Origin: Tissierella praeacuta DSM 18095
GTDB taxonomy: Bacteria > Bacillota > Clostridia > Tissierellales > Tissierellaceae
NCBI RefSeq assembly: GCF_900128955.1
Contig: NZ_FQTY01000006.1
Location: 117,759-181,758, forward strand
DNA: 64,000 nt
Direction of reading: 5' to 3'
Of the stretch, positions 56,557 through 64,000 are shown in pieces. Numbering within the stretch: the stretch's first letter is position 1; each line of letters begins with the position of its first letter. Below the pieces are notes generated by a model. That model did no database searches, was not told where the DNA came from, and saw only the letters and a program-made list of their open reading frames with translations. A program made the position numbers and the translations under genes.

Positions 56557-57349
56557 TAAACTCCCCCATATCTATAAATTCATTTTCAGGTAATGATCTC
56601 CACAACAGTCTTGCATATTCGGTTTTTAGTTTACTACCATCCCCTTCAAAAGCTTCTGCCGAAGATGTTTCTATATTTTCTCCGTCTTTAAATATTGTTA
56701 CATAATCACATATTTTAAGAGCAGAAATAATATCATGAGTAATTAACATCACAGCCATACCACTGTCTGCAAATTTCCTAAGTTGTAAAAGTATAGTATC
56801 TAAAACTTCCGGATGTATGCCAGGAGTCGGTTCATCGGCTATAACAAGCTGCACCCCTTCCCTTACACTGGTTGCAAATAAAACACGCCTAAGCATTCCC
56901 CCAGATAATTGAAAAGGATATAGATCTCCATGAGCTTTTTCCAAACCATAGCTTTGAAATAAATCTTCTTGAATATTTTTAGCTTTTTCTTTAGGCAATC
57001 CTATTCTAACTTGATCTTTAACCTTCATGAGTGGATCTAAATAATTTATAGATTGTGGAATAAAAGCAATCTCTTTGCCTCTTAATTTTTCTATTAATCC
57101 TTGAGATATTTCCCTTCCTTTATAGTACATATCTCCCTTTATTGTTGCGTTTCTAGGAAGAATCCCCATAATGGCATGGGCAAGCAAACTTTTACCAGAA
57201 CCACTAGCCCCAACCACTGCTAATATTTCTCCTTTATTAATTTCAATATTTAAAGACTCCACCGGAGTTATTTCTTGTATATTTATTCCCTTTGTATATT
57301 GACTAAAAGAAATAGATAAATCCTTAACCTTTAATATGTTTTCACTCAT
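56540..57349 (-). CDS. ABC transporter ATP-binding protein, first subunit (DppD/NikD type)
   Basis: 269 residues: Walker A GASGSGKSLLA (about 42), FIPQSINYLDPLMKVKDQ Q-loop, signature QLSGGMLRRVLFA, Walker B LVIADEPTPGIHP, switch His in LITHDII. Like its partner it lacks the long peptide-type C-terminal extension. It pairs with the NikE-like ATPase encoded downstream, and begins nine bases after the permease gene. Confidence 0.9.
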   Translation of the reverse strand: MSENILKVKDLSISFSQYTKGINIQEITPVESLNIEINKGEILAVVGASGSGKSLLAHAIMGILPRNATIKGDMYYKGREISQGLIEKLRGKEIAFIPQSINYLDPLMKVKDQVRIGLPKEKAKNIQEDLFQSYGLEKAHGDLYPFQLSGGMLRRVLFATSVREGVQLVIADEPTPGIHPEVLDTILLQLRKFADSGMAVMLITHDIISALKICDYVTIFKDGENIETSSAEAFEGDGSKLKTEYARLLWRSLPENEFIDMGEFNVTRM

Positions 57350-57358
57350 GTTTACCTC

Positions 57359-58180
57359 CTATATATGACTTGTTTGAGGAGTTAATAGTGTGCTTAATGA
57401 CTCTCCAATGTTATCAAAGCTTTTTACCAATATAACAAGTAATAAACCTGGATATACAGCAAGCCACCAATCTCCAACTGATATATGTTTCACAGCTTCA
57501 GATAAAATAACTCCTATAGATGGAGTTTGAGCAGACAGCCCAAATCCTAAAAACGTCATAGAAGCTTCATGTAAAATAGCATGGGGAAATAACAATAAAA
57601 ATCCTACCATAATTTGAGGAATTATAGCTGGTAAAATATGATTTCTAACAATATACATTTTACTTTTTCCAAAGTTTTCGGATATTTTTATATAGTCTAG
57701 ATTTTTAATATTATTCACTTCATTTCTAACTAATCTAGCCAATGTAGGCCAATGTGTTAATGCTACTGCAAATATAACTCCCTTTGCTCCTTTTCCTACA
57801 GCAAATGATATTAAAATCATAAATATCATATGAGGCATTCCTATAAACATATCTATAAGCCAAAGTATTATAGAATCTACTTTTTTCCCAAATGTAGAAG
57901 CCACGACTCCCAAAACAATAGCAAATACAACCCCTATTAAAGAGCCTAAAAACCCTACTAACATAGAAAACCTCAAGCCCTTAATAGTCCTTGTAAACAT
58001 ATCTCTTCCTAACCAATCTGTACCAAAAATATGCTCATTATTTGGGGACAAACTTTTTTTTCTGCTATTAGTCATTAATTTATCTTCACCTAAAGAAAAG
58101 CCTAGGATTATAATAATAGAAATTATTAATATAGAGAATATTATAGAGAATATTAATTTTTTTCTTGAATTTAATTTCAT
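57359..58180 (-). CDS. ABC transporter permease (DppC/NikC type)
   Basis: 273 residues with an N-terminal anchor helix and about five transport helices. NEHIFGTDWLGRDMFTRTIKG is the conserved DppC-family start of the first periplasmic loop, and the EAA-type loop appears as SENFGKSKMYIVRNHILPAI. It forms the pore with the DppB-type permease; the genes overlap by four bases. Confidence 0.93.
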   Translation of the reverse strand: MKLNSRKKLIFSIIFSILIISIIIILGFSLGEDKLMTNSRKKSLSPNNEHIFGTDWLGRDMFTRTIKGLRFSMLVGFLGSLIGVVFAIVLGVVASTFGKKVDSIILWLIDMFIGMPHMIFMILISFAVGKGAKGVIFAVALTHWPTLARLVRNEVNNIKNLDYIKISENFGKSKMYIVRNHILPAIIPQIMVGFLLLFPHAILHEASMTFLGFGLSAQTPSIGVILSEAVKHISVGDWWLAVYPGLLLVILVKSFDNIGESLSTLLTPQTSHI

Positions 58181-59163
58181 GCCTGTTGTCCCTCCTGTTT
58201 TAAATATGGATTTATCCTTGAGTTTATAATATCTCCAATCATATTCCCAAAGAAAACAAAAACAGCACTTATCATTATAATCCCTAACAGTAATGGCATA
58301 TCACTTTTTAATCCTGCTTCTGTTAATGTAGAACCTAATCCAGGATAAGAAAAAACTTGTTCAGCTAATATAGAACCTCCAAATAATTCTCCAAAGGATG
58401 CAAAATGAATAGTTATAGCTGGTACTATTGCATTTCTGAGAGCATGATTTTTAAATATTTGAAAGTCACTCTCACCTCTTGCTCTTGCAAAAAGTACATA
58501 TTCTTCATTTAATACATCTATCATCTTTTCCCTAGTATGCAATACTACATTTGCAATTCCTAAAACACTCAATGTAAGAGCAGGCAATATAAGGTGATGT
58601 ATCTTATCCAATATGGTAACTTCGCTTTTAATAACACCTATAGGAGCGGAAATCCCTATAGGAAACCATCCCAATTTCACAGAGAAAATCAATAAAAATA
58701 TTAAACCAATCCAAAATGTTGGAACGGAAGCCTGTAAATATGCAAACCATTTTATTATTCTATCTGATAACTTTCCTCTATTAAAAGCAGCTATAGTACC
58801 TAGGGCTATCCCTATAATTCCTGAAAGAGTCCAAGATACTCCCATTAATGCTGCTGATGCCAATGCCTTTTCTTTTATAACTTCTATAACCAGTCTTTTA
58901 TGCACTCTAGAAATCCCCATGTTTCCAGAAAGGATACTTTTTAACCAAGAAAAATATTGACCAATTGGAGGTTTATTGAGTCCCCAATATTCCTTAATAG
59001 CTTCATATTGTTCTGGAGTCATAGAAGTATCATAATCAACACTAGCCATTACAGGGTCAATAGGTGAATTTTTCATCAAAATAAATGTTAGTATTGAAAG
59101 CCCTAAAAGAAGTGTAAGTCCTCTCAACAACTTATAAAAAATAAACAAACTTCGTTTTCCCAA
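58177..59163 (-). CDS. ABC transporter permease (DppB/NikB type)
   Basis: 328 residues with six membrane helices. The family N-terminal LLRGLTLLLGLSILTFILMK and NKPPIGQYFSWLKSILSGNMG are present, and the EAA loop reads ARARGESDFQIFKNHALRNAIVPAI. GELFGGSILAEQVFSYPGLG is a signature of the DppB family. It starts 62 bases after the binding-protein gene and is part of the same operon. Confidence 0.93.
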   Translation of the reverse strand: MGKRSLFIFYKLLRGLTLLLGLSILTFILMKNSPIDPVMASVDYDTSMTPEQYEAIKEYWGLNKPPIGQYFSWLKSILSGNMGISRVHKRLVIEVIKEKALASAALMGVSWTLSGIIGIALGTIAAFNRGKLSDRIIKWFAYLQASVPTFWIGLIFLLIFSVKLGWFPIGISAPIGVIKSEVTILDKIHHLILPALTLSVLGIANVVLHTREKMIDVLNEEYVLFARARGESDFQIFKNHALRNAIVPAITIHFASFGELFGGSILAEQVFSYPGLGSTLTEAGLKSDMPLLLGIIMISAVFVFFGNMIGDIINSRINPYLKQEGQQA

Positions 59164-59224
59164 ATTTATTCCTCCTATTTTCTTATTCTAAAAAGGTGCC
59201 ATATATTATATGACACCTTAAAAC

Positions 59225-60865
59225 CTACTTTGAATTCTCTTCCCAAGTCCACTCATATATATTGTGAAGCAAAGACCAATCATGTCCATGACTGTGTATA
59301 GGTTGGTTCCCAACATTTAATCTTTTATCTCCTAAGTAAGTATGGTTAAACCTAACTAACCAACAATTTGGTATATCTCCCAATGTACTAGCACCAGTCT
59401 CCCCATCCCATTGAGCTAATTTCCAATACTTATTTGCTTCATCTAGATCTGTAGAAGTCATGGCTTTATTCATATATTCCATAACCTTAGGATTATCATA
59501 AAAAGTTATATTAGCCCAACCATAGCCCGCTCTTTCTGGACTATGAGACTCATAGAATTGATTTGGGTGATGTCTTCCACCAGCATATAAAAGAGCCACT
59601 TCATGGGATTTTGTCACCATCTCATCCCAATTACTTCCAACTAATTTAATATCTATTCCCAAATTCTTAGCTTGTTCTGATGCTGCAATAGCAACATTAG
59701 TTCTTAACTTATCATTTGTAGGATAATATAATTCAAATTCTGCTCTAATACCATCTCTTTCACGTATTTTATCTTTTCCTTCTTTCCATCCTGCTTCATC
59801 CAGTAACTTTTTAGCCTCCTCAACTCTCCCATCTTCAATAGCTGTTTCCGGATTCCACCATGGCATCCCATCTATAACTGAATAAGCTGGCTTTCCATGT
59901 CCATTTAGAACAGTATCTACAATTTCTTGTCTATTAAGACCTATATTCAATGCTTTTCTTATAATTGGATCACTTGTAACTTCATTCCCTACAGGATATC
60001 CATCTGGTGATTCAATTTTACCAGGCTTAACATAAGGTAAAGATAATCCTCTAACGTCATTGGATTCAAACTCGAATAGTTTCCAACCTGGTAACTCTTC
60101 ATCAGCAAATTCAGGAATAGCATATATAATGTCTACTTTCCCTGCCTTAGCTGCAGCAAGAGCAGTGTTTTCATCTAAACAAACCCAAGTCCACTTTTTA
60201 AAATATGGTTCTTCTCCATGCCAGTACGGATTAACCTCAAAAATAGCTTGCTCATCTTTATCGTATTGTGTAACCATATATGGCCCTGAACCTATAGGGT
60301 TTTGAGAGTAATTGTCGTTATAGTGGTTCTTAGGTACTATGGGAACTTCTGTAAGTTGTGCCCAAAACGTAGAGCGTGGCTCATTTAAATATATTTTCAC
60401 TTTATTTTCTTCAGGAATTTCTATTTTATCAATAAATCCTAAATCCCAGTGCTGACCATATTCTTTTAACATATCATAGGAAAATTTAACATCTTCTGCA
60501 GTTACTAACTCTCCATTAGAGAACTTAAAATTATCATGAAGATTGAAACTCCATATCTTTCCATCCTCTGAAATACTATAATCTTTAGCTAAATCTCCTA
60601 CTATATCTAAATCAGCAGTTTTCATAAGTAATGTGCTATGTATAATATGTGCCTCATTATACATTCCCCATCTTTGCTTTGGATCAAATTCATGAGGTAT
60701 CCTCTCTCCCATAGAGACAATTAATTCATCCTTCTTTAAATTAGACTCTGTTTCTTTAGTTTCACCTATGTCTTTATTAGGTACCTTCTTGCTTTGACAA
60801 GCTACAAGACTTCCAATAACAACAAGGCATAAAAATATTAATATACCTTTTTTATATTTTTTCAT
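59225..60865 (-). CDS. Solute-binding lipoprotein (family 5; DppA/NikA-like)
   Basis: 546 residues: a lipobox signal (GSLVACQS, Cys about 23), a short acidic linker and a SBP_bac_5 domain with GDLAKDYSISEDGKIWSFNLHDNFKFSNGELVTAEDV (visible pieces of the family signature) and PIGSGPYMVTQYD. It binds the cargo outside the membrane. Family members carry peptides, nickel, heme or metal-opine complexes. The Fur-box promoter upstream and the short ATPases favour a metal or metallophore over peptides. It is the first gene of the operon. Confidence 0.88.
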   Translation of the reverse strand: MKKYKKGILIFLCLVVIGSLVACQSKKVPNKDIGETKETESNLKKDELIVSMGERIPHEFDPKQRWGMYNEAHIIHSTLLMKTADLDIVGDLAKDYSISEDGKIWSFNLHDNFKFSNGELVTAEDVKFSYDMLKEYGQHWDLGFIDKIEIPEENKVKIYLNEPRSTFWAQLTEVPIVPKNHYNDNYSQNPIGSGPYMVTQYDKDEQAIFEVNPYWHGEEPYFKKWTWVCLDENTALAAAKAGKVDIIYAIPEFADEELPGWKLFEFESNDVRGLSLPYVKPGKIESPDGYPVGNEVTSDPIIRKALNIGLNRQEIVDTVLNGHGKPAYSVIDGMPWWNPETAIEDGRVEEAKKLLDEAGWKEGKDKIRERDGIRAEFELYYPTNDKLRTNVAIAASEQAKNLGIDIKLVGSNWDEMVTKSHEVALLYAGGRHHPNQFYESHSPERAGYGWANITFYDNPKVMEYMNKAMTSTDLDEANKYWKLAQWDGETGASTLGDIPNCWLVRFNHTYLGDKRLNVGNQPIHSHGHDWSLLHNIYEWTWEENSK

Positions 60866-61063
60866 TTGAATCCTCCCTTTATATTTATTAAATATTTTTA
60901 TAAGTTGACATGATATCTTTTACAAGATAACCTGTAATTCATTAACATGGGACTATATAAATAAATTACCCTTTCATTTATCTCCTCCTATAAAGTGAAT
61001 TCCATACTTTATGTATCTTTAAATAAAAAACCAAGTTTAATTAATAATATAAATCTAAAGATA

Positions 61064-61092
61064 ATTATATTGATAATGATTATCAATATCAA
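61064..61092 (-). promoter_or_regulatory. Promoter with Fur-box-like operator for the ABC operon
   Basis: On the minus strand TTGATA (61087-61092) and TATAAT (61064-61069) are 17 bases apart. The spacer and both hexamers are covered by a perfect 11+1+11 palindrome (61067-61089, core TTGATAATCATTATCAA), nearly the consensus Fur site. Iron-dependent repression is inferred. A 190-base leader follows. Confidence 0.85.
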
Positions 61093-61206
61093 CTCCAAAA
61101 AATAGTTTTCCTGCTCCAATAACTAAAAACTTCTAATATTTTTAACTATATTTCTAATATTAGATTAACTCTAGAAAATATAATATCTTTTTCTATTGAA
61201 CAATGT

Positions 61207-61249
61207 AAAACCTAGTAGTAACTATTTCTTCTAGCTACTACTAGGTTTT
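61207..61249. terminator. Terminator of the PadR operon
   Basis: A 14-bp stem (61207-61220 with 61236-61249) with A/T runs at both ends lies 99 bases downstream of the membrane-protein stop at 61348 on the minus strand. Confidence 0.75.
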
Positions 61250-61347
61250 TACTTATTACTTCCTTTGAACTTTTATAGTATAATCTCAAATTATAATATA
61301 CTTTCTTTTAAAGATTTTAGGTATTTATATTATTTAGGGTATTTTTA

Positions 61348-62028
61348 TTAATTTTTTTCATTCATATATTTATTTAACCTATAAGTCAATACAACGCTTC
61401 CAGCTACAATTAAAATATAGTTTAATATAGATACTTCAATACAATCTTCTAAAAAACCAAAATATTCTAAAACACCAGATACTATTAAAGATAAAATTAA
61501 AGTAGTAATAATTACTAAAATTAAATATATAATTTTTTTATATTTAATTTTAGCTTTAATATATCTAGACTTTAATAAACCTATATCTAAAATTATTATC
61601 ATTGGATTTATAAAGCTTTCTACCTTTAATGAAATCATTCCCGATTCTATTTTAGGAAACTTCCCTAATCCTAAAACACTCATAATACCATTTAAAATAA
61701 ATATTACAGTAAAAACAGTTAAAGTGTTTAAAACTAAATTTAAAAATCTACTAATAAAGGTAGTCTCTCCTAAAGAATCCTTAGCCATGTCAATAAAAGT
61801 ATAAATATCTCCTGATAAAACTTCTTTTGGGTCTTTAGCATTATTCTGTGCATCATTTAAAATTTCTATAATATCTCCTAATATCATAGTTTTATTCTTT
61901 CCTGTAATCCCTAGACTATTTATATAAGTAACTCCATTAATTAATGTATCCCAATATATTCCTTCTAAATTTGCAACATCATCTTCCTGTTGTTTTACTA
62001 TTTCTTTTTTAAATTGATTTTTATTCAT
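61348..62028 (-). CDS. PadR-linked membrane protein with HAAS/DUF1048-like N-terminus
   Basis: About 226 residues. A soluble helical N-terminus (about 1-90) with ILNDAQNNAKDPKEVLSGDI resembles the short HAAS/DUF1048-type domain often encoded beside PadR regulators. Four membrane helices follow (about 95-220). The ATG at 62028 is chosen: it lies seven bases after the PadR stop, whose GAGGTG end doubles as ribosome site. It presumably is the target gene of the PadR regulator. Function unknown. Confidence 0.7.
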   Translation of the reverse strand: MNKNQFKKEIVKQQEDDVANLEGIYWDTLINGVTYINSLGITGKNKTMILGDIIEILNDAQNNAKDPKEVLSGDIYTFIDMAKDSLGETTFISRFLNLVLNTLTVFTVIFILNGIMSVLGLGKFPKIESGMISLKVESFINPMIIILDIGLLKSRYIKAKIKYKKIIYLILVIITTLILSLIVSGVLEYFGFLEDCIEVSILNYILIVAGSVVLTYRLNKYMNEKN

Positions 62029-62035
62029 ATATACT

Positions 62036-62356
62036 TTACACCTCAATATCCATAATCTTGTCTACTATATTTTCTAAAATAGACCACTCATCTTTAAACC
62101 TTTCAATCTCCTTTAAACCCTCATCTGTAATACTTAAATACTTTCTAACAGGACCTATATCTGAAGTTCTTCTTTCAGATTTTAAAAATCCCTTTTTCTC
62201 AAGTCTTAAAAGTATTGGATAAACTGTACCTTCTTGAATCTCTAAACCTAAATCATTTAATTCTTGAACTATCAAATATCCATAAGTTTCTTTACAAGAA
62301 ACTATTTTTAAAATACAGGAATCTAGAACTCCTTTTAAAAGTTGACTAGATATCAT
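62036..62356 (-). CDS. PadR-family transcriptional regulator
   Basis: 106 residues: a winged helix domain with LLKGVLDSCILKIVSCKETYG and the PadR signature YLIVQELNDLGLEIQEGTVYPILLRLEKKGFL (described, pieces seen), then RKYLSITDEGLKEI and a dimerising C-terminal helix. ATG at 62356 is chosen by an AGGTG site five bases upstream; the upstream in-frame sequence covers the promoter. Usually represses its own operon and responds to drugs or envelope stress. Confidence 0.9.
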   Translation of the reverse strand: MISSQLLKGVLDSCILKIVSCKETYGYLIVQELNDLGLEIQEGTVYPILLRLEKKGFLKSERRTSDIGPVRKYLSITDEGLKEIERFKDEWSILENIVDKIMDIEV

Positions 62357-62392
62357 CTCTTCACCTACTTTATATTGTTTAGTAGCAACTAC

Positions 62393-62421
62393 ATTGTAAT
62401 ACACAGTAGTGCTTTTGTCAA
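62393..62421 (-). promoter_or_regulatory. Promoter of the PadR operon
   Basis: Consensus TTGACA (62416-62421) and TACAAT (62393-62398) on the minus strand are 17 bases apart. Partly palindromic TAGT/ACTA sequences around 62381-62410 could bind PadR. Confidence 0.75.
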
Positions 62422-62455
62422 TAAAAACATAATATTTTTTCCATAAGATATTGAT

Positions 62456-62495
62456 TAGGGCTGTTTTATAACTAATTAGTTATAAAACAGCCCTA
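62456..62495. repeat. Perfect 40-base palindrome
   Basis: Two 20-base arms without spacer, centred at 62475/62476, with GGGCTG ends and an A/T centre. It lies downstream of the CPBP gene and may terminate it, but no clear T run follows on the minus strand. Confidence 0.7.
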
Positions 62496-62554
62496 GATTT
62501 ATCCGTATTAAATTTAAACCTACTTTTAAAAATTAATTTTATCTTGCAACTAAT

Positions 62555-63349
62555 TTATTCCCTATTGCCTCTATCCATATATTTTATTATTATAAATATC
62601 AATATGACAGCAATTATGGAATATATAATATGATTCATACTATCAATTATACTAGCCACCTGTGATATCAACTTGTGTTTACTTAAATCAAAAGCACTGG
62701 ACAGATCAATAATAAAATTATATGCAAAATGAACATATATACCTGCTAAAATAGAATCTGTAACTAAAACTATATTTGTAAAAATAATTCCTAGTAAAAA
62801 TGTATAAAATAATTGTTCCATATTTTGATGGAATATACCAAACAATAAAGCATTTAGTAAAATTATAATATAACTCTTCCACCCAAATACCTCTGTAAAG
62901 CGAAGTATACTCCCTCTAAAAAGCGTTTCTTCGCATATTGCTGGAAATATAGATGTAAAAAATATATTATAGAAGAATACTCCAGTAGCCCAAGCCAAAC
63001 CATTATACATCTCAGGTTTAAAAATAATATCGTCTTGTAAATCACTATTAAAAAATAAACAAGATATATCTGCTACAACATTGGTTATTAAGGGAAGTAA
63101 AAATACAATAATTGTTATAAGCAACATATTTTTAGTGCTGACTTTTCTCAATCTATAAAATTCCTTTATAGTTGTCCCAGTTTTTTTTATATAAATTCTT
63201 GAAATAAGAATTGTTGGAATGAAAATTAACAAAGGTTGCTCTAAAAAACTAAAGATTATATTATCACTATAAATCAAAAAAGGAAGTATTAAAATTAATA
63301 AATACAAAAAAATTAGCATAATAACTGATAACTGTTTTTTATTTTCCAT
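62555..63349 (-). CDS. CPBP-family intramembrane metalloprotease (CAAX protease-like)
   Basis: 264 residues with about seven membrane helices. The glutamic-type active site is complete: EETLFRGSIL (about 140), FGIFHQN (about 171) and YVHFAYN (about 215), matching EExxxR, FxxxH and HxxxN/B of the Abi/CPBP family. In bacteria these proteins have roles in bacteriocin immunity, protein processing or signalling; the substrate is unknown. It is a single gene with no bacteriocin genes adjacent. Confidence 0.88.
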   Translation of the reverse strand: MENKKQLSVIMLIFLYLLILILPFLIYSDNIIFSFLEQPLLIFIPTILISRIYIKKTGTTIKEFYRLRKVSTKNMLLITIIVFLLPLITNVVADISCLFFNSDLQDDIIFKPEMYNGLAWATGVFFYNIFFTSIFPAICEETLFRGSILRFTEVFGWKSYIIILLNALLFGIFHQNMEQLFYTFLLGIIFTNIVLVTDSILAGIYVHFAYNFIIDLSSAFDLSKHKLISQVASIIDSMNHIIYSIIAVILIFIIIKYMDRGNRE

Positions 63350-63719
63350 TCTCTCTCCTCATAAACATTTTATAATTCTAAAAATATGTAAATATTTATC
63401 TAGGGTTTTGAGCACAGAAGTGTTACATATTAAACCCTATCCAATATCATTATAATTCATAGAATATATTTTATTTAAAACTTTATATAATACAATTGTT
63501 GTTTATTTGAATTTCAATTTATATTTTCATTACATCTTTAAATTAAATAAGCTATTTTTCAAATTTTTAACAATTATAACATATCACAGAGTTTAAATCT
63601 ATATATATATTAAATTAATTAGCTTATTGTGATTAACAATGTTTAGATATATTAGATTGTAAACCTAACTGGAATACTTAAAATCTGTCCCTTTCATTAT
63701 CTTGCCACCTTATTAATCA
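63350..63719. other. A/T-rich intergenic region, 5' to the intron's 3' exon
   Basis: No open frame with a ribosome site was recognised. It must hold the CPBP promoter. Next to the intron junction the minus strand reads AAGGTGGCAAGATAATGAAA, which may be a remnant of an older mobile element, but this is not certain. Confidence 0.5.
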
Positions 63720-64000
63720 ATCGGGTAGGAGGTAAATAATTAATTTATTTACCGACCTCCCTCACCACCGTACGTACCGTTCGGTATACGGCGGTTTCAT
63801 AGTTTACACTTTAACTTCAAGGTAATATTTAAGAAAACTTAAATAACCTTGTTTTTCAAACCTAGCATTGGTTAGGGTTGTTGCAAGAATCCAGCTATTG
63901 GCCGTATGCCAGTAGCCTTTTCTTGTATTTGCCCATTCCCATGCCTTTTCTCTTGCTACTCCCAGTTTCTTAAGGTTAACAAATTTCGTCTTGACCTTCT
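63720..64000 (-). mobile_element. 3' end of a group II intron
   Basis: On the minus strand the maturase C-terminus is followed by domain V (63766-63794, CCGTATACCGAACGGTACGT type hairpin) and domain VI (63720-63762, an imperfect hairpin ending CCTACCCGAT). The spliced 3' end is placed near 63720. The 5' part lies beyond the window. G/C content is higher than in the flanks, a sign of transfer. Confidence 0.88.
63804..64000 (-). CDS. ltrA: Group II intron reverse transcriptase/maturase, C-terminal fragment (cut by window edge)
   Basis: Only the last 65 residues are visible, ending KYYLEVKV. The stretch KVKTKFVNLKKLGVAREKAW, then EWANTRKGYWHTANSWILA and TLTNARFEKQGYLS is the standard C-terminus of LtrA-type intron proteins (domain X/D end). 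The full protein would splice and reverse-transcribe the intron. Whether the intron is complete cannot be judged here. Confidence 0.9.
   Translation of the reverse strand, partial: KVKTKFVNLKKLGVAREKAWEWANTRKGYWHTANSWILATTLTNARFEKQGYLSFLKYYLEVKV

Noticed and set aside
55915..60865. Naming the transporter nikABCDE or dppABCDF
   Set aside because: Family membership is clear but the cargo is not; the Fur-like site suggests a metal, without telling which.
54577..61092. Saccharopine-dehydrogenase-like gene plus transporter as a staphylopine-type metallophore system
   Set aside because: The dehydrogenase is convergent with the transporter, not in its operon, and no nicotianamine-synthase-like or racemase gene is present.
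62456..62495. The 40-base palindrome as a definite terminator
   Set aside because: No T run follows on the minus strand, so it is listed as a palindrome only.

Overview
The window looks like chromosome of a low-GC, spore-forming, strictly anaerobic Firmicute of the clostridial/Tissierella type. Support for this: very A/T-rich DNA, strong GGAGG-type ribosome sites with frequent TTG and GTG starts, GerMN sporulation-type and CheX/HD-GYP proteins, formate-tetrahydrofolate ligase, an [FeFe] hydrogenase, bacteriohemerythrin, and T-box and purine riboswitch regulation. The exact genus cannot be fixed from sequence alone. Most genes lie on the minus strand. No rRNA, tRNA or CRISPR array was seen.

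Layout. 1-8 kb: a cut-off metallophosphoesterase, rdgB, cell-envelope genes (GerMN protein, UPF0316 protein, a multidomain N-acetylmuramoyl-L-alanine amidase), an AIR-synthase-like protein and a small secreted-protein locus. 8-18 kb: carbamate kinase, a dicarboxylate/amino-acid symporter, gatCAB, ligA and pcrA. 18-22.7 kb: a signalling cluster with two HD-GYP genes (one broken by an in-frame stop), CheX, hemerythrin and a YerC-type regulator. 22.8-35.2 kb: fhs and the purine cluster purL-purE-purF-purM-purN-purH-purD, preceded by a promoter and a tandem guanine + PRPP riboswitch ending in a terminator. 35-41 kb: accessory genes (acetyltransferase, hydrolase, HAD phosphatase, Nudix), gene remnants, and a group B-like [FeFe] hydrogenase with a 2Fe-2S partner. 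41-49.7 kb: a lipoprotein, a DUF2935 protein, truA, and a threonine operon (aspartate kinase, hom, thrC, thrB) behind a T-box leader with a Thr (ACC) specifier. 49.7-54 kb: a YtrA-like GntR-regulated ABC transporter with a lipoprotein, then a DUF169 protein. 54.5-64 kb: a saccharopine-dehydrogenase-like protein, a five-gene Dpp/Nik-type ABC transporter whose promoter contains a Fur-box-like palindrome, a PadR-controlled membrane protein, a CPBP protease, and the 3' end of a group II intron running off the right edge.

Main discovery candidate. Both glutamine amidotransferases of the purine cluster appear to have lost their glutaminase active sites, while their synthase or transferase halves look intact. 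PurL has Gly-Ala where the Cys-Asn of the GICNGF nucleophile elbow should be, and its C-terminal His/Glu motif is also gone. PurF starts Met-Ser-Gly instead of Met-Cys-Gly and has Asp in place of the oxyanion-hole Asn. Independent loss in two unrelated glutaminase folds in one operon suggests de novo purine synthesis fed by free ammonia instead of glutamine. That would fit an amino-acid-fermenting anaerobe living at high ammonia. It is an inference from sequence and needs biochemical and comparative tests.

Other points of note are signs of genome decay: a nonsense-interrupted HD-GYP sensor, two genes reduced to their two ends, a frameshifted coiled-coil remnant and a start-less membrane-protein remnant. 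A 100-bp tandem palindromic repeat also supplies the last codons of purE, at the place where purC often sits in related clusters.
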